A stretch of DNA of 64,000 nucleotides from Callipepla californica brunnescens (lineage: Eukaryota; Chordata; Aves; Galliformes; Odontophoridae), in contig JALIRH010000002.1 of assembly GCA_023055505.1 (NCBI GenBank), positions 23,504,437-23,568,436 of the forward strand, in the 5' to 3' direction. A program made the translations under genes and the position numbers. This document shows, piece after piece, positions 13,996-24,181 of the stretch (positions within the stretch are counted from its first letter, which is position 1; each line of letters begins with the position of its first letter). The notes beneath the pieces are model-generated. The model saw nothing but the letters and a program-made list of their open reading frames with translations, did no database searches and had not been told where the DNA came from.

Positions 13996-14145
13996 AATCA
14001 TAAACACATACAATACTGTGGGTTGGAAGGAACCCAAAGGATCATCAAGTCCAACTGTTGACTCCATACAGGATCATCTGAAAATCAAATCCTACAGTTG
14101 AAAACACTGTCCAAATGCTTCCTGATCATGATCACAGAAGTATTT
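13996..14145 (-). mobile_element. CR1 LINE 3' fragment, short
   Basis: Contains 'GGGTTGGAAGGAACCCAAAGGATCATCAAGTCCAACTG', which is the CR1 3' UTR read backwards, followed by a diverged stretch matching the next CR1 block ('CACTGTCCAAATGCTTCCTGA'). Only about 150 bp can be followed. The 80-codon minus-strand frame at 13825-14067 overlaps it by chance. Confidence 0.85.
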
Positions 14146-14746
14146 TCCTCAGGGGAAGCTACCCTGTGGTATTCAGAATGTTCAGACAAAGCATGCTCCC
14201 AAGTCAATGCATGTTTCTGCACATTACAAAAGTAGGCTGGTGCTGGTGAATTTGGTGTTTAGCATGTATCACAGGAAAACACACAAAAAAGTTTTTACTA
14301 AGGGTTATAAATTTCTGGGGAGCATGAACATCCCTAATCCCATAGTACAAGACATTAAGCTTTTCTTCTCTTTCAAACTTTTCCCTGCCTCTACTTTTCA
14401 GATTTTAATTCCTCACCTTACCATTCTCCTATCTTTAGAGCCAGACAGTCACATTTTCTGGTGCATAGGAAATTCCAACGTTTCAAAACTTGTTTTTCTT
14501 CTGCATTAGACGTCACGTCATTTCATTTTAGGAATTACCACTACTGGCATGTCATATTATATTAGAAATTATACATAAGCTAAAATATTACACTATTTAA
14601 TTTAGAACATTATTTTACTTTGATTATATGAACTTGTTTTACTATACATTATTTTTATAATTTAATACCAGTTGCTTTTAAGTTGTTTTGCTCAGTGTCA
14701 AATGTCCTTCATTGCAAGAAACATAAGACATATAATACTAAATACT

Positions 14747-14773
14747 TATATATATATATATATATATATAATA
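14747..14773. repeat. (TA)n microsatellite
   Basis: About 13 TA dinucleotides in a row. A run like this can extrude as a cruciform and is often length-variable, but no function is implied. Confidence 0.9.
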
Positions 14774-16176
14774 TTCTAATTGGAGTGCAAAGTTCAGATT
14801 GACGTTACTCAAAAGTGATGTTCTTATTACGACTCAAGAAAGAGCTCACTTGAAGGAGTGATAAATTATTGTCTTGCAAAGAAAAACCAACAACCATCCT
14901 TTAAGAACGGAGTTTTAGGATGATTGTATAACAGAAAAAAGAACTTTGATTCGGTAAGGCTTTAAATTTTGCTCTTCAAAGCAAGACATAATCCCTGTTA
15001 AAAGGTAACAGATCCACAGCTGAGTATTCAATATCACAAATGCCATTCATGTGAATGTACAGTTTCTTGGGTAGCACTTAATAAAAACTGGAAGCTTTAG
15101 CCATTACAAGTCCTCCTACAAAACCATCTACATCTGACCCTGAAGATGTGGTGACTTGGTAGCATGGGAAGGAAGTAGAGTTATCAGCAGGACACAGAAA
15201 CAACAGCTGAAATGCTGAAACTGGAAACATGGTTTAAATATCACAGCATTCTATAAGAACAAAGATGATGATCAGTGAAAAGAAAAAGAGAAATATCCAT
15301 TGAACTGATATGAGGAAGGTGTTGACAAATGCCATTGACAGGAAATAGAGAATATTGTTGAGTGCAAGCTTCCAGGAAGAAGAAAGATAAGGGAAACTTG
15401 ATCTAGGAATTCACTTACTGGAAAAATCTTTGCAAAGTAACTGCAAAAAGAGAAAAAGAAAGAGTTTTTATGACAAAGGAAAACCATGTCCTCCACTTGT
15501 TCTTGTCATTCTGTTTCAGCTTTTCTGAGGTGACAGGAAGGCCACAATTTCATACAGTGATAAGTACTATGTCAGTTTTGAAATACATAGCAATGTTCCA
15601 CAGGGCTATAGTTTGACGACAACTGTTTACTGGGTGTATATTCTGTGCCACTGTGCGTCACTAGATTTTTCAACTGCATGAGGAGACAGAAAAGTAAAAA
15701 ATGATGTCACTGGAAAGAAATAAAAAAAGCAGAGGAAACAAGGGGAAAAATTATTTAAACGACCTAGTTTTAATGTTTATTTCTTTTGTACTCTCAGTTG
15801 TGTTGCAATAGAAAAATAGTGCCTAAGCATATGGATCTGGTGTCTGTCATTTGAAATGTCTTATGGTATTTCAGTTACTGCGAGGAAGTCAAGAAATGAT
15901 ACAGGAGCTATGTCCAAAAGCAAAAGATGGAGCCAGACAAGACTTCCATGGACATCTAAAATGGCACTCAGTCAGCAACAAAACTAAGCCCTGTATCTCC
16001 ACTAGCAGGAGTAAGCTAAGGAAAAACAAGCTCACATGTAAAAATTTGTATCTAAGCAACTACACGTGAGTACTGGTATAAAATAGAGTATATCTTAATG
16101 GAATACATTCATTTTTTTTTTGAGACACTTAGAAGATGTTTTATCTCAAACATTTTTTTCCCTAAAGTGAGAAAAT

Positions 16177-16195
16177 AAAAAAAAAAAAAAAAAAA
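16177..16195. repeat. Poly(A) tract
   Basis: 19 uninterrupted As after GAAAAT. No retrocopy or transposon end is recognisable on its left side, so it is treated as a homopolymer. Confidence 0.8.
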
Positions 16196-17262
16196 CACTC
16201 ATTTTTCTCCATTATATCTATGATTGTTCTCTTTTTCAGGTGAAATTTGTTTTATCAGAAGTGTTCTACCTTTCTCTGGGATTCTGGTTTTGTTTCTTCA
16301 TCCACAGGGGAAGTCATAAAGGACTGTTATCACACAAACGACCATTATCTTTGCTAGTGTTACAAAATACTGCTCTGGAAATCCATAGACTCGTAAGATA
16401 TTTTATTGGAACTGTGGCATGAGTATTGCAGTTGGTAGGTCTTGAAAAATCAGGACTAGTAAATGGCAATTGTGATAGCAGTTATTGTCAGATTAATAAT
16501 ATGGTAATTTATAATATTCCTAAATTCACAGCTTCTGGAGTCATGCTACACTAAGAAAAACTCATTTGAAAAAAACCTTCCTTCTCATAGCCAAATGTTA
16601 AGAATGTGAACCTAGAGACCAATAAAGACATGGACACAGGAGATAAACAAGAAGATTAATGTTTAGCTCTTTGAATAAAATAAAATGAAAAGAAAGATAG
16701 TTTTGAGGTTGTTAAATAATGAGATTTACACAAGACTTGGCAACTACATCAGACTTAAATCTAATAGCTGTTTAGTTTAATGCTCCATCTCCGACAGTGG
16801 ATCATATCAGACTTTAATTACTTTTTTATCTCTTTCAGGAAGGAATGTTTAGGCCTCATATACACTAAGGACAATTTTATGATAAAGGGAATCTCAGATG
16901 TTGCCTGCTCATAAAGTGAAATAAAAACAGAGGGCTGCATCACTACCATGATACTAGAAGGCATCTTCCTCCACTGTGAAGTTGAAAATCTGATAGAAGC
17001 ATATGCCCTCCTAAACAACACAGGGAAACATCAAAGAACTATACTTCTCTATCAAAAACAGAGCATCTTGTGGACAATTTATTGACTTGAGGGATGTTGT
17101 TCATAAGGTTTTCCATTAACCTTAGGTCTCTACTCTGGAAAGCAGACATTTTCAATGGAAAGCCTCACTTTCAGTACGGAAAAATGTCTGTTAAAATTGG
17201 AAGTTTAACAAGAAAAGGAAATAAAGTTGTTTCATCTCAGGAATGAAAATAACTTTTAAACA

Positions 17263-17883
17263 TTGTGTTTTGTTTTTTTTATTCCCTGGGCTTTTTGTTG
17301 TCCTAACAGTTTCCTACTTTGTGGGAAGAAAAGCAGCATGCAGTCCCATTATGATGGTATAGAAGTGATAAGGAATCCTTGTTGCAAAAATCAAGAGCTC
17401 TGTGTAGTGCAGAAGGGAATGAGAAAAGTCGCACACAAATATGGGGAAGCTGACTTCCCAAGGTGGGCCCATTCCAGCACCAGCTGCATAAATCAGGTCT
17501 TTAAGCACATTTCAGTATTATTCTTTTTTAGAATTCCTTTTCTTAATTTCATCTCTTCCACAAGAACACCGAAGCCACTGTTCAGGGTCAGACTGAAGGT
17601 CCATCTAGTTCACAATTCTGTTTCTGACAGTCTCACTTTGGAGGTTATTTTGCTCTTTCATCCTATTCAAAACTATATTGTCATAATTTATTGTCCACAC
17701 TTCTGTTCCCTTGGCATTTCTTCTCAGAACAGTGTGACCCTTTGCCAGGGAAAAAGTTTTGATAATTCCATTTCTCTGTTCAGTGAAACGGTGTTTCAGA
17801 TGGAACAGATTGCTGTGCTTTCTGACTTGCTGTCCTTGAGCTCTTCTGTCAAAGGTAGTCTTTCAATATTTCATGTTTATTAG
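17263..17883 (+). other. 206-codon open reading frame, coding status doubtful
   Basis: This is the longest ATG-to-stop frame of the window. The predicted peptide starts with a hydrophobic Phe/Cys-rich stretch (residues about 1-20, with FFIPWAFCC), then a basic, Cys-containing part (about 21-80), a hydrophobic FFFRIPFLNF segment (about 87-97), and a Ser/Leu-rich end. No domain is recognised. Part of the frame (17575-17632) reads through what looks like an old dispersed repeat, which argues against selection for coding. The start codon has no strong context, and no exon or promoter signals are evident around it. Its length exceeds what I would expect by chance in DNA this AT-rich, but only modestly. 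It could be a chance frame, a decayed transposon segment or, less likely, part of a lineage-specific transcript. Confidence 0.15.
17575..17632 (+). repeat. Possible old amniote dispersed repeat fragment
   Basis: The stretch 'GGGTCAGACTGAAGGTCCAT' followed by CTAGTTCACAATTCTG and TTTCTGACAG resembles a motif I know as very common in reptile and bird genomes (a 'GTCAGACCAA-GGTCCATCTAGCCCA-TATCCTGT-CTGACAG'-like dispersed repeat). I cannot assign the family with certainty. It lies inside the 206-codon frame. Confidence 0.5.
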
Positions 17884-19136
17884 CTCAGTGCTCTTATTTT
17901 CTTTTCAGGAAATAGTATATATACTTAATGGAAGCCTGAAATGCCTGATTTAAACCTACCTCAAGGATTTTTGTCAGCACTAGTATCTTTCAGCAAAGAA
18001 ATGAATGATGCTGTTCCTTAATCAGCCATAAGGTGGCTGTTAAGTTTGCCAGAACTAATTAAATTCAAGGCACACTTGCCCATCACACTCTAGACTTACT
18101 GGAGCTTCTGTCACAGTCTGCATGAAAAGTTATGCTGCTTTCATTTAGGACAGTACCAGCACTGAAAGGTATGGAGCTGTTCAAGTCTGTCCCATGGTGG
18201 GGGTGAAGGGACAACAACTTGAAGCCACACATGGATCTTCTGGGAATAGCAGGGAAAACTGCTCCTTCTTGACCACATTTCAATATTTTATTACCCTTCG
18301 CACTTGAAATTTGAACTACTGCCCTACAGGTTACCAGCTGTGGTATTAAATAATCTTCATTACACTTATTCTTGGGGCGAGGGTAACAATTGTCTTCGTT
18401 ATCTTTCCGTCTTGCTGCAATTGTGTAAAATCTGTAGTCTTAAAATCTCCCAAGTTCTATTTAGGGGTTTCTTGCACAGTTGCTATAGAAAATCTCAATA
18501 ACTATTTTGACTAAAACTTAAACAAAAATATAGACTTTCTCCCCCTGTAAACAAGAACTGCAAGACAAAAGTTAAGAGAAAGAAGCAAACTATTAATATC
18601 ACCTGCCTTATTTGTTTTCATTTTCATGACACAATAGAACTAATCTAAATAAATTTGATAATTAGTAAAACAGACAGCTAAGCTGACATTCAAATCATTT
18701 TTTCTCTTACGAAACTACAACATCTCCCGGATGCCATTGTACTTAGTTTATTTGTAGTGTTCTTCCTGCCCAGAAATTCTGACCAAGGGTATTATAAACT
18801 GCTTCAGGAAACAAAAATGAGTGAAATATAATGCAATTTTAAACAATAAAACTAATAAATATATTCATTCAAAGACAGTCTGTAAAAGATGCAAGACTGG
18901 ACACATGCATTTTGATACAAAATGATGATTTCACAAAAGTTAATGATTTTACTTGAATTATCAATGACATGTGCAAATGCCCATGCGTTTTGAATATTTA
19001 CTGTTAACATTTATGTTAAAAAGACACTGATCTTTCTTCTGATGTTGACCCTTGTAATTCCAGTCTGATCTTGCTCAGGGTAAGATAATTAAAAAAATTT
19101 AGGTTGTTGTTGAAGCTTCTGAACTATTCCAGAAAT
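17884..19136. other. Non-coding sequence, no feature recognised
   Basis: Two 65-66 codon frames (18083-18283 minus, 18304-18501 plus) are present, neither with a recognisable domain. No repeat family is identified. The right end abuts the 14-bp direct repeat that flanks LTR copy A. Confidence 0.6.
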
Positions 19137-19150
19137 GTTTCATAGCAAAA
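19137..19150. repeat. 14-bp direct repeat flanking LTR copy A (left)
   Basis: GTTTCATAGCAAAA here and identically at 19703-19716 bracket the solo LTR. It is much longer than the 5-bp target duplications around the two related LTRs. Confidence 0.85.
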
Positions 19151-19702
19151 CAAATTATGGGTTGGTTCAGCCCCGTTCTGTGATGATGGAGGCAGGGGAC
19201 CCATGGACCCATGACCCAGGAAAGGGAAAAGGGAAAAGAAAAAGAGTGATGGGCCTAAAAACAAAACCGTGGCAAAGACCTGAAGAGGAAAGCTAATTTA
19301 CTAAATATAATATCAGAATGCAAAATAGCACACTGTAATACAATATAATTGGAACTGAAACTAATAAATCAAATAAAACGAGTCTGAAAAACTGAAGGCC
19401 TTACGCGAAATGCTAACGTGAGATGGCTAGGGAGCATCCATTGCTGGGTCGATCCAAAAGGGAAAGAGTTTGTGTCTCATGACACACAAAGAGTTTTTAT
19501 TTTTCCATCTAAGTGGAACATGGAAAAATGCAAAGCAACACAAAGTCCTCTGGGGTATGTAGTTCTTCTTCTCTTCTGAGACAGGTATACTCAGAACTAC
19601 TGATGACCCATGGAGCTGGAGAATTAACTCTTTAACTTCAATTCACTATACATGATGCTATGATGTGGAATGTCAATGACAAAAAATCATAACACCATGA
19701 CA
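19151..19702 (-). mobile_element. Solo LTR of an endogenous retrovirus, copy A
   Basis: The reverse complement aligns over its length with the LTRs at 37444-37881 and 39044-39612. It begins TGTCATGGTGTTATGAT at 19702. Shared blocks are the 'GAGTTAAT-CTCCAGCT' segment, 'TATACCTGTCTCAGAA', 'GTAAGGCCTT', 'TTATTTGATT', 'TAAATTAGCTTTCCT', and a pyrimidine run of CCCTTTTCCCTTTCCTGGG near the end. There is no internal retroviral sequence on either side, so this is a solo LTR, the usual product of recombination between two LTRs of a provirus. The last bases of the LTR (expected near ...GTTGACA) are not recognisable at the left edge. A perfect 14-bp repeat flanks it. Exact clade is not assigned; class-III (ERVL-like) is possible. 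Confidence 0.85.
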
Positions 19703-19716
19703 GTTTCATAGCAAAA
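19703..19716. repeat. 14-bp direct repeat flanking LTR copy A (right)
   Basis: Second copy of GTTTCATAGCAAAA, directly after the LTR's terminal TGTCA (read on the minus strand). Identical to 19137-19150. Confidence 0.85.
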
Positions 19717-21784
19717 AACTTTTAGGCTTTTTAATTGATGACTCGCTCTATAAATAGAGTCAGATTTTAACTTCAGATCAAGTTACAGTGCTAGGTATTG
19801 AATGTGCAATAAAATTTACACTCTACAAGTAATAACACAGAAGACATTTGTTATTTAAAAAAAAAAAATCAATGACCAAGAACAGTTTCATAGAAAGACT
19901 CATTTAAATATCTTTTCTTAGATAAAAAGGATTACAGTTTTAAGGTTCAACTATGGTAATTCAAATAAAGATAGGATAACACAGATTTTTTGAGTATTAA
20001 AGTGCAGAAATCAGAATGTTCACTTTCCAAATATTTTATTTGAATAAGAATTCACAAGAGGTGGTTTCTCTTTCATTTATTTCTTGACCAAATCAGTGCA
20101 AATGCTGCTTCATAATCATAATGCTGGCTTTATCATATGTTGTTGTTTTTTTTCAATATGATTTTAATACATAGCTGGAACTCAGTTTTTCTTTCAATCA
20201 CAGCTATTCAAAATTTGAAACTAAGCACTTTTCCTTTAGATATAAGGTAAAAAACTAAGAGCTCAGTTTTTCAGTGACGGTAGTGTAATGCTTGTAAAAA
20301 TATTGAACTTGTATTGGCTTACTAATCTTCATAGCTTATACAGTACTTGATGTAACTGAATTACAGATTATTGGTTGGAGACAAGTAGTTAGTATCTACT
20401 TTGATTTTTGCAATTTGTAACTCACTATTTTCTTAAGGAAGATGTCCTCACAGCAAACATCATATTCTGAGTACTCTCTGAACACATCTTTAGCATCTGA
20501 AATAGAAGAAACCAAGTCTTGCTTCAGAAATGCAAGATATAAGTTAATCATTTTTCCATGTAGTGCACAGATAAAGGACAGTACAGATTTGGATACAGAT
20601 GCTCTTAAAAGTAAAGGCGTTTTTAAAAAAAACTAGATGAAATTATTAAACATATAGATAAGAAACAGAATAGCTATTTTTCATATATAAACAGTATAAA
20701 TATAGTTAAATTATTACTTTCAGTAAAATGTAAGTCATTTTAACTAGGAAATATTTGAGAAAAGGCATATTTAGCTAGACTTCCTTTTTATTCTTTGTAT
20801 AAATTATTCATCTTCACAAGCAAAGGAACAATGACCTTCCCTTGTAATACAATTTAAATGTCACTTTTGGGGTGGTCCTGGGGGACAAACTAGTCTTATA
20901 ACTGAAGATTCAATTCATATTTCTTTGAAAAGAAGAAATATCCAGAGAAACACAAGACTGATGTATCCTATAAATACTTCAGCTAATTTTTTCCCTTGAA
21001 TAAAGGGATTTAAACTGTTTGAAATGACAGTGCTTCTTAGTGTTTTGCCTAAATTCAATTTATGTAATTGTCAGACTACATATTCTATATTGATCAGTAC
21101 TCATAAAATTCCAGACTACTAAATAAATTATCAGGTGCTTTTTATATCTACAGATTAGTTCTATACATTTTACTCACGTAAGAAGTTACTTAAACTCTTT
21201 ATTATACCTTGCTTGAAACAAAAAAATATGGTGTTTGCTATGTCACATATTTGAGCTTAGGTATCTTCTGAAAAAAAAATAAAGAACTACTGCAGTGAGA
21301 TAATGTGACAAATTTTAATGGATATTAGAGCTAATGGACACCAAGACTTTCAAATTAAACAGTTTTTATCTGGCCACAAGATAAAACCTCTTCCTCTGAA
21401 ATGTCACTAGAAAAAGAAAGAGCTAGGGGACACATTCTGTTCATGAAAATGCAAAATTGCTTCTGACAGGTTCTTGATGATACCAGGCAAAGTATTTGCA
21501 GGTAGGCCAATAGTCATATATTGAAAAAAAGAGCTGAACTCACCCAACTGGTGAAGGGACTCTGGCTATGCAGAACTCCTCTCAGGGAAGCAGCCTAAAT
21601 CCAAGGAAAACTCACCTGTCAGTGGCTGGCCCCTGAAAACACAGCTGAATCATCAGTGCACTTCGGTGTCTTAGATTTAGAACAAAAAGGACCATCTTGC
21701 CATGCAGATATACAACAATAGCTAATTGAAAGGGAAACATAACCTAGGAAATATTTAACGATAATCCTTGAGGAGGGGAATGAA
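19717..21784. other. AT-rich non-coding sequence, no gene supported
   Basis: A hydrophilic 64-codon frame at 20442-20636 plus (Ser/Asp/Lys-rich; begins MSSQQTSYSEYSL) stands out slightly in composition but shows no recognisable domain. Apart from an A9 run near 19859 and weak homopolymers, no repeat or RNA gene is seen. Confidence 0.6.
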
Positions 21785-22074
21785 CTTGTTACTCAGGTAG
21801 ATAGTGATAGGACAAGGGGGAATGGTTTTAAGCTCAAGGAGGGAAGGATTAGATTACATGTCAGGGAGAAGTTCTTCACAGAGAGAGTGGTGATGTCCTG
21901 GAACAGCCTGCCCAGAGAGGCTGCAGATGCTAGTTCCCTGGGGCTGCTCAAGACCAGGTTGAATGGGGCCCTGGGCAACCTGTCTAGTACCATGTCTGGA
22001 GATTGGTGGCAGGGGCATCTGGAACCTGATGACCCTCAGAGTCCCTCCCAACCCAAGCCAGACTATGATTCTAC
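21785..22074 (+). mobile_element. CR1 LINE 3' fragment
   Basis: Plus-strand CR1. In order: 'GATAGTGATAGGACAAGGGG', 'AATGGTTTTAAGCTCAA', 'AGAGAGTGGTGATGTCCTGGAACA', 'GCCTGCCCAGAGAGGCTGCAGATGC', 'GAATGGGGCCCTGGGCAACCTG', and the 3' UTR end 'CCCTCCCAACCCAAGCCAGACTATGATTCTAC'. The short frames on both strands inside it (21793-22099) are remnants of the element. It is 5'-truncated at about 21785. Confidence 0.95.
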
Positions 22075-24094
22075 AATAACTATACTTTTTAGGACTTAGT
22101 AGATATTCTAAGTAGATATGCTACAATTTGTCACACCATCTTTTCCATATTTCTTGTAGACAATTCTCTCTCTATATAATATATGTCAGTATATGTAAAT
22201 AAAATATTATGTCAATTCCTAAAACTCTGCTCTAAGTTCTGTTCCACTGCAAGCATTACAAGGTAGTTTGGTTGTTCTTTGTCTGAAGTCTTCTCCTTAT
22301 TGCTGAATAAGATCTTCACCCTTCAAAGGCTTTAATATATATATTACAAAGCTGTTATCATCCTCAGAATGTATTTTATAACGTAGCAGCCATATAATAT
22401 AAAAGAAATGTGAATCCCACCTACACAATCAGTTCTATCTGTATGCGTTGGCAAAATCAATTGTAGGCCTCAAATGTCAGAAAAATGTTCAAAATATATT
22501 TGTCCAGGCTCATGTATCAGTGCATACTGTCTGCTGAAGGAAGCCCTGAGGCCATCCTCACTACTTAAATGAAACCAATAAGCCTGCAAACGTTGTGTGG
22601 CCAGGATGCAGAGACCACCTGGGATCTTTCACAAAGAGCACAGACACTGTGCAGAGTGTTTGCAGGCAGTTGCCAGGCAGTCCATGAGCTTTGTTAAATA
22701 TCTTTGGGGAATAAATTCAGATACTGCTCTTAAAAAAAGATGTAGATACATAACCTATGTACTAAGAAAGTGTTTGCATTTAACCCATGATGCCTGGTTT
22801 TCAAATGCTTTTGGATACAGAAGTCTCTTGATAGAGTAGGATGAGGACTTCAAAGAGCCATCTCCCTGTGGCTAGATGAATACCCTAATGCTAAATTATA
22901 CTTATCCATGGACACCTTCACCATTAACACTTTATCCCTCGTGAAAATAAACTACCTGGCAATGTCATTTGATTATTCTGACTACTTATATTATATCTTA
23001 ACTCTTGCAGTAGAGCAAGTCAGTTTTATGTTAGTCTGAGCAAGAAAAAATCCTCTTTTCACTATTTGAATTGTACAACCTGAACATAGAAACAGAAATT
23101 GTGTTCATGCATCTGTCAAAAGAGCAATTCATCCACCCAGTGATAGCTCAGTTCCAGTCTGTCGTATCACAAATACCTGTTCTTAATAGCATTTTTGGAG
23201 GCATATTTACTTGTTGGCTGCTTGAGGGGAGAATACAGCCTTGCACCCTTCAGTCTCTGAGGCAGAAACTTATCAGTGGGCAAGACATCATCCACTTATT
23301 TTATGTATATACATACGTTCACCTGAAGATTATTTTCATAAATCCTATTTTTCTGGGTAAATTAATTTACATAAGACAAGCTGAATAGACAGGCCTTTAA
23401 CAGTTGTGCAGCCACAAATGATTAATGATATCAGCTCGTGTCTTAAAAGCTAGATCACTTGTTTTCTTTCATAAATAATATAGAAATTATTGCTGTTGGC
23501 ACAGAAAGAGAAACATGCTGTCAGTGAAGAATTAGCAAAACTTCCTAACAGATGAGATCTAATTGGTCTTTAAATTATTCGTTGAATTCCTCTGAGTTCT
23601 TCTACTCCTTGGGAGGTTTTTATTTATGTGTGTTTCTTTTGTTGTTTTGTTTTGCTTTTCCTTTTTTTTTTCTTCCCCTAAGTAAATGACTTTATCATTA
23701 TTACAATATTCTGTGAAATAATTGTAACTTTTGTTTGGAGTTTGAACAAATGACTGAGCCCATTAAACATACAAACATTTTTTAAGTTAAGAACTTGATT
23801 AATGACATGACATACAGAAATCAGCAGAAGGTTCTTATGTTAATCTCATTTCATAGTAACTACATTGGTACTATCAAAAAAGTGAGGAGAAATCTATCTT
23901 CAAAATGATGGCAGTCAGGGAACTGAATTTTCATCATCTTCTCCTATTATTCTTTAAAGTTTGTGTTCACATTGAATTAAATAAGTTCAGTATTCTGATT
24001 AATGAGCTCTGTTAACCTTTATGCGTAATTCTGAATATGTTTCTCTGTCATGACATTAAGCCCAAAATCTTTCCGTCTTAAACACTATTCAGTA
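22075..24094. other. Non-coding sequence, no gene supported
   Basis: Two frames of 80 (22597-22839) and 105 codons (23071-23388), both plus, have no recognisable domain. A T-rich run lies near 23630-23676. No transposon is recognised. Confidence 0.6.
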
Positions 24095-24181
24095 TGGACA
24101 TTCCCTGCTCCGGAACTGGAACTGGACTAGATGATCTTTCAAGGTCCCTTCCAATCCCTGATATTCTGGGATTCTGTGATT
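24095..24181 (+). mobile_element. CR1 LINE 3' terminal fragment, very short
   Basis: The last 85 or so bases of CR1: 'GGACTAGATGATCTTTCAAG', 'GTCCCTTCCAATCCCTGATATTCTGGGATTCTGTGATT'. The two terminal ATTCTG repeats mark the 3' end. Upstream of 24095 similarity stops, a typical 5' truncation. Confidence 0.92.

Larger units (their letters stand above)
14146..17262. other. AT-rich non-coding sequence, no gene seen
   Basis: I recognise no gene or transposon here. It includes a (TA)n array at 14747-14773 and a poly(A) tract at 16177-16195. The largest frame, 100 codons at 14207-14509 plus, has no recognisable domain. The 72-codon frame at 15851-16069 is hydrophilic and Lys-rich, but has no family resemblance I can name. 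Confidence 0.6.

Noticed and set aside
21793..22099. Frames of 65-70 codons as genes
   Set aside because: They lie wholly within the CR1 copy at 21785-22074 on both strands.
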